Positions 43,270 through 52,124 of a stretch of 55,301 nt of DNA are shown here, in pieces. This DNA is from an uncultured Eubacteriales bacterium (GTDB lineage Bacteria > Bacillota > Clostridia > Oscillospirales > Oscillospiraceae). Made by a program: the position numbers and the translations under genes. Under the pieces are notes generated by a model that did no database searches, was not told the origin of the DNA, and was given only the letters and a program-made list of their open reading frames with translations. Position 1 is the stretch's first letter; each line of letters starts with the position of its first letter. The stretch is taken from positions 1 to 55,301 of the forward strand of contig URAL01000007.1 of the NCBI GenBank assembly GCA_900545805.1. The letters run 5' to 3'.

Positions 43270-44427
43270 TCAGTTCACCGGAAGGACAGCGCCGATGCTG
43301 GAGAGCAGCGAGAACGCGATAACGAGTATCTGAAATACCAGGGAACCGAATTTGCCGCAGATGGGTGAAGCGCCGGTGCGCTTGCGCGAGCGGTTGTAGG
43401 CGATGATTATGCCGATTCCGGTGACAATCTGAATGATGCTGGCAAAGCGCGTAAAGCCTACAAAGCTGCTGACGCCGAACAGAGCCAGCACAAGGCAGGG
43501 AAGGGAGGCCAAAAGCCAGCAGAGATTCTTGCTCCAGCCGGTCTGCTCGCCGACGATATCGCGCAGGTTCAGGGTGTTCGCCCAAAATGAGGTGGCAAGC
43601 GCCAGAAGCGTGAATATGTAGCCGATTATGGCGACCCAGCCGCCAAGATGCCGCGAAAGATCGACCAGTGCGCCGTCCTCTGTAATATCGCTGCCCGCGC
43701 CGAGCAGAGTCATGAGCGTTATAATAAAAATAAGCGCAAGGTTTATACCGAGTCCCGTTGCGATAGCCGAACGTATGCGTTTTGCGTCGCCCCTGAGACC
43801 CTTTACTACCTGCGGCGTGCTCATGACGGCCGACAGCGAGAACGAAACCATTCCGAACAGCGCCAGTGCGTTATTAAAGCCCTGCCAGCCGGAGGGGAGG
43901 GGGCTGACATCCCGCAGAAGCGTCGCAGCGAGCAAAATGCCGACAACGCCGACCATCGAGAACACCGCGATCTTTTCGCAGATGCCCACAAGCTTCATGC
44001 CCACGAACACGACTCCCGCGCCGAGCACATAAAATATCAGCATTCCGGCTATGTCGGGCAGCCCGAACCAGTTTCTGAACACCGCCGCCGCGCCTGTGAG
44101 AAACGCGCTGACGTTTACGATGACCGAAACGCCCAGCAGAATAAATGCCGTCCATGTAAAAACGGTCTTTATTTTGCCGGAAAAAAGCTCCGCGTCAAAG
44201 CATTTTACAAACTGTGCGCCGTCGTTATTTAAACTCAGCTCCGCAATGAGAAAATGCAGAACGAGCGCGACCGCGTAGCCTATGAGCAGAATGAGTATCG
44301 TCTCGCGGAAGCTGTTATGCGCCGCAAGATACGGAACGGACAATATGCCCGCGCCGACGCCGTGACCGACAATTATGCTCGCGGCCTCCATGAAGGTAAG
44401 TTCGGATTCACCTTTTATATTCGCCAT
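43270..44427 (-). CDS. Amino acid permease (AAAP/aromatic type)
   Basis: A 385-residue membrane protein with 11 hydrophobic segments; EAASIIVGHGVGAGILSVPYL in helix 1 is typical of AAAP/APC-type amino acid permeases. The substrate is not visible from sequence. Its start follows GGAGGTCAGG. Confidence 0.87.
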   Translation of the reverse strand: MANIKGESELTFMEAASIIVGHGVGAGILSVPYLAAHNSFRETILILLIGYAVALVLHFLIAELSLNNDGAQFVKCFDAELFSGKIKTVFTWTAFILLGVSVIVNVSAFLTGAAAVFRNWFGLPDIAGMLIFYVLGAGVVFVGMKLVGICEKIAVFSMVGVVGILLAATLLRDVSPLPSGWQGFNNALALFGMVSFSLSAVMSTPQVVKGLRGDAKRIRSAIATGLGINLALIFIITLMTLLGAGSDITEDGALVDLSRHLGGWVAIIGYIFTLLALATSFWANTLNLRDIVGEQTGWSKNLCWLLASLPCLVLALFGVSSFVGFTRFASIIQIVTGIGIIIAYNRSRKRTGASPICGKFGSLVFQILVIAFSLLSSIGAVLPVN

Positions 44428-44526
44428 TTGCCTGACCTCCGTCAGTGATAATTTTTCACCATTTTACCACAGCGCGACGTGCATTACAATAGGAGTGTTT
44501 TGCGTTATGTAAACCCAAGTGTCAAA

Positions 44527-44556
44527 AAATGAGCAGCTGTTATGGCTGCTCATTTT
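44527..44556 (-). terminator. Terminator of the small XRE gene
   Basis: On the minus strand AATGAGCAGC stem, six-base loop, T run. It overlaps the stop codon region of the gene at 44550. Confidence 0.8.
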
Positions 44557-44750
44557 GAATATTCTCTGCCGACGAGATAGTCGAGGCTGACGTTGTACAG
44601 ATCAGCAAGCTTTACGGCAAGCTCAAGAGGAAGAGCTCTCTCGCCGCGCTCATATTTTGAATATAATGATTGGTCGCACATTAAAATTTCAGCGACCCTT
44701 TGCTGTGTAAGATCATGATCCTCGCGCAGATCACGAATACGGAGCTTCAT
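44550..44750 (-). CDS. Small XRE-family regulator
   Basis: A 66-residue protein consisting only of a Cro/CI helix-turn-helix (LRIRDLREDHDLTQQRVAEI, QSLYSKYERGERALP). It is divergent from a 44-residue gene whose consensus promoter holds a perfect 19-bp palindrome, so it probably represses that promoter and perhaps its own. The start is uncertain: ATG 44750, 44756 and 44762 are in frame and none has a strong ribosome-binding site. This pair is more AT-rich than its neighbours, suggesting acquisition from elsewhere. Confidence 0.85.
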   Translation of the reverse strand: MKLRIRDLREDHDLTQQRVAEILMCDQSLYSKYERGERALPLELAVKLADLYNVSLDYLVGREYSK

Positions 44751-44792
44751 TCGCATCACCATGCTTACTATACGATGCAAAATATGAGAAAC

Positions 44793-44821
44793 TTGACAAA
44801 TAGGACTATAAGTCCTATAAT
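44793..44821 (+). promoter_or_regulatory. Consensus promoter with embedded perfect palindrome
   Basis: TTGACA, 17-base spacer, TATAAT, an exact consensus. The palindrome ATAGGACT-ATA-AGTCCTAT (44800-44818) fills the spacer and overlaps the -10 box, an ideal repressor site. Confidence 0.85.
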
Positions 44822-44840
44822 GGCGCTGGAGATGAGAATT

Positions 44841-44975
44841 ATGCCTGATTATAAGGAAATGTATTTGAAAATGTTAGCAGCAAGTGAAGAAGCAATCAGA
44901 ATTATAATTGAAGCACAGCAAGATTGTGAAGAAATGTATATTAAGGATTGTGAAGAAAACGATGCTGCAAAATAA
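44841..44975 (+). CDS. 44-residue acidic peptide, unknown function
   Basis: A short frame beginning MPDYKEMYLKMLAASEEAIR and ending DCEENDAAK, predicted to be all helix and very acidic. GGAG lies nine bases before the ATG at 44841; the longer in-frame extension runs through the promoter. It has an exact-consensus promoter and its own terminator, which supports expression. I do not recognise a named family. The divergent XRE gene is the probable regulator. Confidence 0.7.
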   Translation: MPDYKEMYLKMLAASEEAIRIIIEAQQDCEEMYIKDCEENDAAK

Positions 44976-45013
44976 AAACTGACGGACTAATTATTCAGTC
45001 CGTCAGTTTTTTG
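44975..45013. terminator. Bidirectional terminator
   Basis: AAAACTGACGGACT stem with AGTCCGTCAGTTTT and T run between the small peptide gene and the convergent glycosidase gene. Confidence 0.9.
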
Positions 45014-45029
45014 CTGCAAAGATGAATGC

Positions 45030-46724
45030 TCACTCCACATTAACGATTTTTCGCATGATTTCCGGCGGAAGCTTCACCACTTTTCGATCATAGGTTATGA
45101 GACCGTTGGCCTCCTCCTCCACATCACTAAGCTGAGTATAAACAGCGGCGGCAAGACCCTGCTCATAGGCGGGCTTTATCTGCCCGGAGTATAGCTTCTC
45201 GAGCGCTCTTTGCAGATCCTTTTCACTCTTGAGCTTTTTGTAGCCGAAGCTGACACTGCCGAAGCTGTGTCCCTTGCAGCGAAGATTGTAGCCGCCGAAC
45301 TCCGTTAGCATGACCGCACGGCCGAGCTTATCTGGCTTGAAGCTATACTTTTTGAAATAAACGTGAAGGCTTTTTGTGTCGCCGATCTTCTGATCGTGCC
45401 AGCCGGAGGCGTGGTCAACGGTGCGCGTAGGGTCGATGTTTACTATCTTGTCGGCGATACGCGCTGCGTCGAACTGCCCCCAGCCCTCGTTGAAGGGTAC
45501 CCACATGGCGATGCACGGGCAGTTGTACAGAAGCTCTATCATTTCGTTGAGCTCTGTTTCGTATTCGACCCTGCCCTCGAGATCCTCACGTGCGAACAGC
45601 TTGTAGTTTTTGTCGCTCAGGTGTACACCGGTGACAAGCGGCGTTGAGATTACGGCCGGGTTATAGCTGCCGCCGCCGTTTATCATGTCCTGCCAGACGA
45701 GCATGCCGAGCCTGTCGCAGTGATAGTACCAGCGCAGAGGCTCGATCTTTATGTGCTTGCGCAGCATGTTAAAGCCCATGTCCTTCGCTGTTTGGATATC
45801 GAAGATAAGCGCTTCGTCGGACGGAGCGGTGTACATTCCGTCGGACCAGTAGCCCTGATCGAGAAGCCCGTTGTGGAAATACGGTCTGCCGTTTAAGAAA
45901 AGGCGCTTTACGCCCTCAGAGTCGGCCTCGACGGAGAATTTGCGCATGGCGAAGTAGCTCTCAACCCTGTCCTCGCCGCAGGTAACGGTAAAATCGTAGA
46001 GCTTGGGGTTTTCCGGCGACCAAGGTTCAAAATCGGGAACAGGGATCGAGGCGGGGAGCTGATACTGCCGCCCGTCAAATATGGCATAGGCGCGGCTGTC
46101 ACCGACAGTGTCGGCGCGCACGTTAACGCAGGCCTTGTCGAAATCCGGAGTTATGTGCAGCTGCCTTATGCAGTCGTGCGGAATGCACTCTGCCCAGACC
46201 GTCTGCCAGATGCCGCTTTGGGGCGTGTACCATATGCCGCCGCGCTTGAGCCTCTGCTTGCCGCGGGAGTGATACGATGTGTCGCTCATGTCGCGCACGC
46301 TCAATGATATCTCGTTTACGTCCCTTGAAAGGAAGCCCGTGGCGTCAAACTCAAACGGCAGATAGCCGCCCCTGTGGCGAAATGCGCGCAGCCCGTTTAT
46401 ATAAACAGTGCAGCTTTGGTCGACAGCACCGAAGTGCAGTATGACGCGATCGCCCTCGGCGAAATCCGGCTTTGCCCAGTCGCGCCTGTACCACAGATAC
46501 TCATCGGGACTCAGAACGCGTCCGACGCCGGACAACTCGCATTCAGGCGAGAATGGGACGAGTATTTTACCATCCCACTTATCAGGCTGCTTCTCACCGG
46601 CAGCCGTGAAGGCATAGTCCCACAAACCGTTGAGATTGATAAACGATGTGCGCCGCATCTGAGGACGAGGATATTCCGGAAGTACATTGTCCTTGTCGAG
46701 CTTTTCGCCCCATTGAGTAAGCAT
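45030..46724 (-). CDS. Glycoside hydrolase family 2 enzyme
   Basis: A 564-residue enzyme with the family 2 layout: N-terminal jelly-roll sugar-binding domain (from FINLNGLWDYAF), an immunoglobulin-like domain, and a TIM-barrel catalytic domain from about residue 250. The acid/base Glu413 is in VPFNEGWGQFD and the nucleophile Glu475 in MLTEFGGYNLR, so it should be active on a beta-galactoside, beta-glucuronide or similar; the specificity is not decidable. There is no signal peptide, so it is intracellular. ATG 46724 follows GGAGGG at seven bases. Confidence 0.92.
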   Translation of the reverse strand: MLTQWGEKLDKDNVLPEYPRPQMRRTSFINLNGLWDYAFTAAGEKQPDKWDGKILVPFSPECELSGVGRVLSPDEYLWYRRDWAKPDFAEGDRVILHFGAVDQSCTVYINGLRAFRHRGGYLPFEFDATGFLSRDVNEISLSVRDMSDTSYHSRGKQRLKRGGIWYTPQSGIWQTVWAECIPHDCIRQLHITPDFDKACVNVRADTVGDSRAYAIFDGRQYQLPASIPVPDFEPWSPENPKLYDFTVTCGEDRVESYFAMRKFSVEADSEGVKRLFLNGRPYFHNGLLDQGYWSDGMYTAPSDEALIFDIQTAKDMGFNMLRKHIKIEPLRWYYHCDRLGMLVWQDMINGGGSYNPAVISTPLVTGVHLSDKNYKLFAREDLEGRVEYETELNEMIELLYNCPCIAMWVPFNEGWGQFDAARIADKIVNIDPTRTVDHASGWHDQKIGDTKSLHVYFKKYSFKPDKLGRAVMLTEFGGYNLRCKGHSFGSVSFGYKKLKSEKDLQRALEKLYSGQIKPAYEQGLAAAVYTQLSDVEEEANGLITYDRKVVKLPPEIMRKIVNVE

Positions 46725-46761
46725 GGCAGACCCTCCGATCAAATTATAAATACATAATACA

Positions 46762-46790
46762 ATAATACAGCATAAATGAGCTTTTGATAA
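46762..46790 (-). promoter_or_regulatory. Promoter of the family 2 glycosidase gene
   Basis: On the minus strand TTATCA, 17-base spacer, TATTAT, about 35 bases before the start. Confidence 0.6.
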
Positions 46791-46944
46791 GCCCCATTTT
46801 CAACAAAACGCAATTGCGGGCCGAATATTGACAATAAAACCACAAGAGGCATAAAATGCGTTAAAATATGTGCAATTGTTAATCATTTGTCATGATAAAG
46901 TGCCGAAAATCACAAAAATTCGACGAAAATCGAGTCATTGATTG

Positions 46945-46974
46945 TAGACACAAAACATAGTTTGTGCTATATTT
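46945..46974 (+). promoter_or_regulatory. rnf promoter with palindromic operator candidate
   Basis: TAGACA, 18-base spacer, TATATT. The spacer holds the 18-bp palindrome CACAAA-ACATAG-TTTGTG (46949-46966). The 5' leader would be about 24 bases. Confidence 0.55.
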
Positions 46975-47004
46975 AAGTTTGCATAAATTAGAGAGGTGAT
47001 GTAA

Positions 47005-48357
47005 ATGCCCTATAAGTTCCGCGGTGGCGTACATCCTGATTACATGAAGGCTCCCGAAGAGCCTGTTGTGGTCATTACCCCGCCGCCCCAGGTCGTTATA
47101 CCGATGGCACAGCACATCGGCGCACCTTGCCAGCCTATAGTCAAGGTCGGCGATTATGTAACGATGGGCCAGAAAATAGGCGACAATCCCGCGCCTGTTT
47201 CCGCCCCGGTGCATTCTCCCGTTTCCGGCAAGGTCATAGCGATCGAGCCCAGACCCCATCCTCTGGGCGATATGATCCCGGCCATCGTTATCGAAAACGA
47301 TTACCAGGATACCCCCTGCACGGATCTCGCTCCCCTGACCGAGGAGCAGCTTAAGGATCCGGAGGCGATCCTTGCCCGACTGCGCGAAGCAGGTATCGTC
47401 GGCATGGGCGGCGCAATGTTCCCAACCGCATTCAAGATCAGAGGCGGCCTCGGTAAGGTTGACACTCTTATCATCAACGGCGCGGAATGTGAGCCTTACC
47501 TAAACGGCGACCACTGGACGATGAAGCTGCATCCCGAAGAGCTACTCAAGGGCATCGAGCTTGCACGTATAGCCAGCGGACTGGACAAAGCTTATTACGG
47601 CATTGAGAAGAACAAGATGGACGCTATAGAGCTTCTCAATTCCAAGAACCCGGCGCAGTACGGCGTTGAGATCGTACCCGAGGACGTCAAATACCCCCAG
47701 GGCGCGGAGAAAATGCAGATCAAGGCCATTACCAACCGCGAGGTCAAGCCCGGAGGACTGCCCGCAGGCGTCGGCTGCAATGTTGTGAGCACCCAGACTG
47801 CGTACGCTATCTACAAGGCGTGCTATCTCGGCATTCCCTGCTTTGAGCGTATACTCACCGTAGGCGGCTCCGCCATAGATAAGCCCCACAACCTGCAGTG
47901 CCGCGTGGGCACATCCTTCCGCTATATCGTCGAGCAGTGCGGAGGCTTTGTAAAGACCCCCAAGAAGATAGTTCTCGGCGGACCTATGATGGGCCTTATC
48001 GCAACGAACATCGACGCTGTAAACATCAAGGGCACAGCCGGTATCCTGTTCTTCACTGAGGAAGAAGACAGAACCGTTGAAAATCCCACCTGCATACGCT
48101 GCGGTAAGTGCATCACCGTATGTCCCATGGGACTTGAGCCTGTTTACATGTATGCATACTTCAAGAAGGGCGACTTCGAGAATATGAAGAAGTACCACAT
48201 TCTTGACTGCTTCGAGTGCGGCAGCTGCTCTTACAACTGCCCCGGCAGAATGCCGCTGACCCACTCTTTCAAGACCGCTAAGCTCCTGTTCGCTGCCAAG
48301 GCAGCCGAGGAGAAGGCAAGAGCGGAAGCTGCCGCAAAGGAGGCCGAGAAAAAGTGA
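47005..48357 (+). CDS. rnfC: Rnf complex subunit C
   Basis: A 450-residue peripheral subunit: an N-terminal barrel-sandwich region (VVVITPPPQVVIPMAQHIGA), the NADH/FMN-binding Complex I 51-kDa-like domain (GMGGAMFPTAFKIRG, NGAECEPYL), and two [4Fe-4S] motifs, CIRCGKCITVCP and CFECGSCSYNCP. In the family it passes electrons between reduced ferredoxin and NAD+. The Ala/Lys/Glu-rich tail is short. It overlaps rnfD by four bases and heads the six-gene operon. Confidence 0.97.
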   Translation: MPYKFRGGVHPDYMKAPEEPVVVITPPPQVVIPMAQHIGAPCQPIVKVGDYVTMGQKIGDNPAPVSAPVHSPVSGKVIAIEPRPHPLGDMIPAIVIENDYQDTPCTDLAPLTEEQLKDPEAILARLREAGIVGMGGAMFPTAFKIRGGLGKVDTLIINGAECEPYLNGDHWTMKLHPEELLKGIELARIASGLDKAYYGIEKNKMDAIELLNSKNPAQYGVEIVPEDVKYPQGAEKMQIKAITNREVKPGGLPAGVGCNVVSTQTAYAIYKACYLGIPCFERILTVGGSAIDKPHNLQCRVGTSFRYIVEQCGGFVKTPKKIVLGGPMMGLIATNIDAVNIKGTAGILFFTEEEDRTVENPTCIRCGKCITVCPMGLEPVYMYAYFKKGDFENMKKYHILDCFECGSCSYNCPGRMPLTHSFKTAKLLFAAKAAEEKARAEAAAKEAEKK

Positions 48358-49373
48358 AAGCAAAAGAATATACGTTTGACGCTTCCTATCAGCCTCAGGT
48401 AAGGACAAAGACCGATACCTCGCGCATCATGCTGGACGTCATAATCGCACTTGTGCCGGCAATGGCCGTCGCGGTGTATCAGTTCGGCTTCAGAGTGCTC
48501 GCGCTGATTGTCGTGAGCGTTCTGTCCTGCGTGTTCTTCGAGTGGGGCTACCGCAAGCTCATGAAAAAGCCGGATTCCATCGGAGACCTGTCCGCATGCG
48601 TTACCGGCGTTCTTATCGCAATGGTCATCCCCTCCGGTGCCCCCCTGTGGATGCCGGTGGTCGCGGCCGCGTTTGCAATGGTCGTGGTAAAGCAGCTTTA
48701 CGGCGGCCTCGGCAAGAACTTTCTCAACCCCGCGCTGGCATCGCGTGCGTTCCTCATGGCCTCCTGGCCTGTCATCATGACAACATGGGCAGTCCCCAAG
48801 GCTCTGCAGGGCAGCGTTGACGCAACCACAATGGCGACTCCGCTCAGCTATCTGAAGGCCGGCGAGGCTCTGCCCGATACTCTCAGCACCGTCAACATGC
48901 TTTTGGGCAACGTGCCGGGCTGCATTGGCGAGATAAGCGCGGCAGCACTGCTCATCGGCGGCGCGTATCTGCTCATCCGCAAGGTAATAAGCTGGCGCAT
49001 TCCCGCTGCATTTATCGGAACTGTTGCGGTCGTTACCTTTATATTCCCCATGCACGGCGCTTCTAATTTCGACTGGATGCTCACAAACCTCCTGTCCGGC
49101 GGTCTGCTGCTCGGCGCCTTCTTCATGGCGACCGATTACTCCTCCAGCCCCGTAACGCTCAACGGCCAGCTCCTGTATGGCTTCGGCTGCGGCGCTCTGA
49201 CTGTACTCATCCGCTATTTCGGCGGCTTCCCCGAGGGCGTTTCCTACGCTATCCTCATCATGAACCTGTGCGCATGGGCGATCGATAAGGGAACCCGCGG
49301 CCGTCAGTTCGGTGTGACCAGGGAAGACCTCAAGGCAGCGAAAAAGGCAGCAAAGGAGGCAAAGGCGCAATGA
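48354..49373 (+). CDS. rnfD: Rnf complex subunit D
   Basis: A 339-residue membrane subunit starting at GTG (GTGA overlap with rnfC). It has about eight to ten membrane segments. The DATTMATPL motif near residue 160 is where FMN is covalently bound through Thr in the family. It forms part of the ion-translocating core. Confidence 0.95.
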   Translation: MKAKEYTFDASYQPQVRTKTDTSRIMLDVIIALVPAMAVAVYQFGFRVLALIVVSVLSCVFFEWGYRKLMKKPDSIGDLSACVTGVLIAMVIPSGAPLWMPVVAAAFAMVVVKQLYGGLGKNFLNPALASRAFLMASWPVIMTTWAVPKALQGSVDATTMATPLSYLKAGEALPDTLSTVNMLLGNVPGCIGEISAAALLIGGAYLLIRKVISWRIPAAFIGTVAVVTFIFPMHGASNFDWMLTNLLSGGLLLGAFFMATDYSSSPVTLNGQLLYGFGCGALTVLIRYFGGFPEGVSYAILIMNLCAWAIDKGTRGRQFGVTREDLKAAKKAAKEAKAQ

Positions 49374-49921
49374 AAAAGATTCTTAAGCTTACAGGCATCC
49401 TTTTCCTCATCTCCGCTATCGTGGCAGGTGTCCTCGGCGTTGTATATGAGCTCACCGTTGACAGGATATCCGATATCGCAGCGCAAAAGACCGCGGACGC
49501 ATATGCCGAGGTACTCAGCGCGGATGATTACAAAGAAGTTCCTTACACCGGCAGCGATGCCGCCATTGATAAGATCTCCGAGGCTTATGCCGAGGACGGA
49601 AGCCTCTCCGGCTATGTCGTAGAGACCACCGTTACCGGCAGCCAGGGCAGTATCACCATCATCATCGGCGTTGATACCGACTATAAGTGCACCGGCATAT
49701 CCATCACCAAGTCAAGCGAGACCTCCGGCCTCGGTGCCGTTGCCTCCAGCCCCAGCGACAAGGGCGTTGCGTTCCGCGAGCAGTTTGTCGGTCAGGGCTC
49801 GGATGCTGCTCTTACGAAGAAGGGCGGCAGCATAAACGCGCTTACCGGTGCGACCATCACATCCACCGCAGTCACCGGCGCAGTAGCCTCCGCTACAGCG
49901 GCCTGCGAGAGTCTGGGTTAA
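49370..49921 (+). CDS. rnfG: Rnf complex subunit G
   Basis: A 183-residue protein with one N-terminal membrane helix (ILKLTGILFLISAIVAGVLG) and an extracytoplasmic FMN-binding domain. The TGATITSTAV motif near the C-terminus contains the Thr that carries covalent FMN. It overlaps rnfD by four bases. Confidence 0.95.
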   Translation: MKKILKLTGILFLISAIVAGVLGVVYELTVDRISDIAAQKTADAYAEVLSADDYKEVPYTGSDAAIDKISEAYAEDGSLSGYVVETTVTGSQGSITIIIGVDTDYKCTGISITKSSETSGLGAVASSPSDKGVAFREQFVGQGSDAALTKKGGSINALTGATITSTAVTGAVASATAACESLG

Positions 49922-49935
49922 GGAGGTAGACTTAA

Positions 49936-50613
49936 ATGAACATTAAAAAGCAGTTTAAGGAAGGCCTTATCACCAACAACCCCGTTCTCGTACAGCTCAT
50001 CGGCATGTGCGCCACCATGGCGATCACGACGAGCCTTTTCAACGGCGTTGGTATGGGTCTGTCCGTTCTCATCATTCTGACCTGCTGCAACGTTGTCGTT
50101 TCGGCCATCAGAAAAGTAATCCCCAACGAGATCCGTCTTGCAATATTCGTTGTTGTTATCGCGGGCTTCGTTACCATAGTTGACCTGCTGCTGCAGGCCT
50201 TCGTTCCTGCGCTGAGCGAGGCGCTGGGCGTATTTATCCCGCTTATCGTCGTTAACTGCATCATCATAGGCCGTGCAGAGGCCTTCTGCCAGAAGAACAC
50301 GATCGGCGCATCCTTCTTCGACGGCATATTCCAGGGCCTGGGCTATACCATCGTTCTGATCGTTATGTGCTTTATCCGTGAGCTCCTCGGCTTCGGCACC
50401 ATCGGCGGCGGCCTTCTCGATCCCGTCAAGGGTCTCACTCTCGACGGTACCGGCGCAGGCTTTGCCGTGTTCGGAGCCGACTTCCAGGGTGCAATGGTTC
50501 TGACCATGCCCTTCGGCGGCTTCCTTACCCTCGGTTGCCTGATCGCGCTCATGCAGTATGCTCTGCGCAAGTCTGCCGAAAAGAAAGCAAAAAAGGAGGC
50601 TGAGAGTAAATGA
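49936..50613 (+). CDS. rnfE: Rnf complex subunit E
   Basis: A 225-residue membrane subunit with about six hydrophobic segments and the RnfE motif NPVLVQLIGMCATMAITTS. With RnfA it forms the paired core that holds an intramembrane cluster in the family; LTCCNVVVS supplies a membrane cysteine. AGGAGG lies 10 bases before the ATG; it overlaps rnfA by four bases. Confidence 0.95.
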   Translation: MNIKKQFKEGLITNNPVLVQLIGMCATMAITTSLFNGVGMGLSVLIILTCCNVVVSAIRKVIPNEIRLAIFVVVIAGFVTIVDLLLQAFVPALSEALGVFIPLIVVNCIIIGRAEAFCQKNTIGASFFDGIFQGLGYTIVLIVMCFIRELLGFGTIGGGLLDPVKGLTLDGTGAGFAVFGADFQGAMVLTMPFGGFLTLGCLIALMQYALRKSAEKKAKKEAESK

Positions 50614-51203
50614 CAAGTACAGCTTCCATTATCACCATCGCCCTGAGCGCGATACTGATAAATAACTTCATCTTCTCGCAGTTCCTCGGCTGCTGCCCGT
50701 TCCTGGGCTGCTCGAGCAAGGTCGATACCGCGATCGGCATGGGCCTGGCGGTCACCTTCGTTATGGGTCTTGCCTCGGCAATATGCTGGGTCGTCGATAC
50801 CTATATCCTCGTCCCTCTGAATCTCGGCTTCCTTGAGACGCTGGCTTTCATCCTCATCATCGCCGGACTTGTTCAGTTCGTCGAGATGTTTCTGAAGAAG
50901 TCCATCCCCTCGCTGTACTCGGCACTGGGCATTTACCTGCCCCTTATCACCACCAACTGCGCGGTTCTCGGTGTTGTTCTGCTGAATGTTCAGTACAAGT
51001 TCAACTTCATCCAGTCTACGCTCTACGGTGTGTTCGGCGGCCTCGGCTTCCTGCTGGCCATCGTCCTGTTTGCTTCCGTGCGCGAGCGCATCGACTTTGC
51101 GGAGTATCCCGAAAGCTTTGAGGGCTTCCCGATCTGTCTTGTGTCTGCGGCTCTGCTCGCTCTGGCCTTTATGGGCTTCAGCGGCATGAATATTCCGCTT
51201 TAA
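50610..51203 (+). CDS. rnfA: Rnf complex subunit A
   Basis: A 197-residue membrane subunit with about six hydrophobic segments. INNFIFSQFLGCCPFLGCSS is the RnfA/NqrE signature and TTNCAVLGVVL carries the conserved cysteine in the second half of the inverted-topology pair. Confidence 0.96.
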   Translation: MTSTASIITIALSAILINNFIFSQFLGCCPFLGCSSKVDTAIGMGLAVTFVMGLASAICWVVDTYILVPLNLGFLETLAFILIIAGLVQFVEMFLKKSIPSLYSALGIYLPLITTNCAVLGVVLLNVQYKFNFIQSTLYGVFGGLGFLLAIVLFASVRERIDFAEYPESFEGFPICLVSAALLALAFMGFSGMNIPL

Positions 51204-51216
51204 GGAGGGCTCGGAT

Positions 51217-52017
51217 ATGGATTTTATGGTTATTCTTAAGTCCCTTTTGGTTCTGGGCATTTTGGGCGGCGTTTTCGGAGCGATCCTCGCAGTTGCATCG
51301 AAGATATTCTATGTTGAAGTCGACCCCAAGCAGGAAGAAGTCAGAGAGTGCCTGGCCGGTGCAAACTGCGGCGGCTGCGGTTACCCCGGCTGCGACGGCT
51401 ATGCCGCCGCGGTAGCAAAGGGTGAAGCGCCTGTCAACAAGTGCGTTGCAGGCGGTGCCGAGGCTGCTGCCAGGATCGCAGAGATCATGGGTGTTTCCGC
51501 GGGCGACATGGAGAAGATGATTGCATTCGTCCCATGCTCGGGCACCGAAGGTCACGCATCTAAGCGCTTTAACTACAAGGGGCCCAAAAACTGTCAGGCA
51601 GCGATGCTGTTCGGCGGCAAGAGCAACATGGATTGCCGTTTCGCCTGCATCGGCCTTGGCAACTGTGCAAATGCCTGCCAGTTCGGCGCAATGAGCATCG
51701 TTAACGGCGTTGCGAAGGTCGACCGCGAAAAGTGCGTCGGCTGCGGCGCGTGCGTTGACGCATGCCCGAAGAAGATAGTCAAGCTCGTTCCTTATGATCA
51801 GCACGTTCTCGTCGCTTGCTCCAGCTGCGATAAGGGCGCTGCCGTCATGAAAATCTGTGACGAGGGCTGCATAGGCTGTATGAAGTGCCAGCGCGAGTGT
51901 CCTGCCGACGCGATAGTCATCAAGGATAATCTCGCACGCATCGATGTCTCCAAGTGCGTACAGTGCGGACATTGCTCCGACATCTGCCCGCGCCACATCA
52001 TCAAGGTGCAAAACTGA
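51217..52017 (+). CDS. rnfB: Rnf complex subunit B, multi-cluster ferredoxin
   Basis: A 266-residue subunit with an N-terminal membrane helix. A CxxCx4C-type cluster motif near residue 50 (ANCGGCGYPGCDGYA) is followed by C-terminal ferredoxin domains with CIGLGNCANACQ, CVGCGACVDACP, CIGCMKCQRECP and CVQCGHCSDICP. It receives electrons from ferredoxin. The sequence does not decide whether the complex pumps Na+ or H+. Confidence 0.96.
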   Translation: MDFMVILKSLLVLGILGGVFGAILAVASKIFYVEVDPKQEEVRECLAGANCGGCGYPGCDGYAAAVAKGEAPVNKCVAGGAEAAARIAEIMGVSAGDMEKMIAFVPCSGTEGHASKRFNYKGPKNCQAAMLFGGKSNMDCRFACIGLGNCANACQFGAMSIVNGVAKVDREKCVGCGACVDACPKKIVKLVPYDQHVLVACSSCDKGAAVMKICDEGCIGCMKCQRECPADAIVIKDNLARIDVSKCVQCGHCSDICPRHIIKVQN

Positions 52018-52033
52018 TATTGAACAAAAACTC

Positions 52034-52069
52034 CAAAAAGCTCCTGCCTTACTGAGCAGGAGCTTTTTT
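52034..52069 (+). terminator. Terminator of the rnf operon
   Basis: AAAAAGCTCCTGC stem with its complement followed by a T run. Confidence 0.9.
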
Positions 52070-52124
52070 GCATAAAAATAAGCGAGCGAGGCAGAATATG
52101 AAAAAAGCCATCGGAGTGATAAGC

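Noticed and set aside
46949..46966. Rex operator at the rnf promoter
   Set aside because: The palindrome lacks the TTGT...ACAA-type half sites with the Rex spacing, so only an unnamed operator is claimed.
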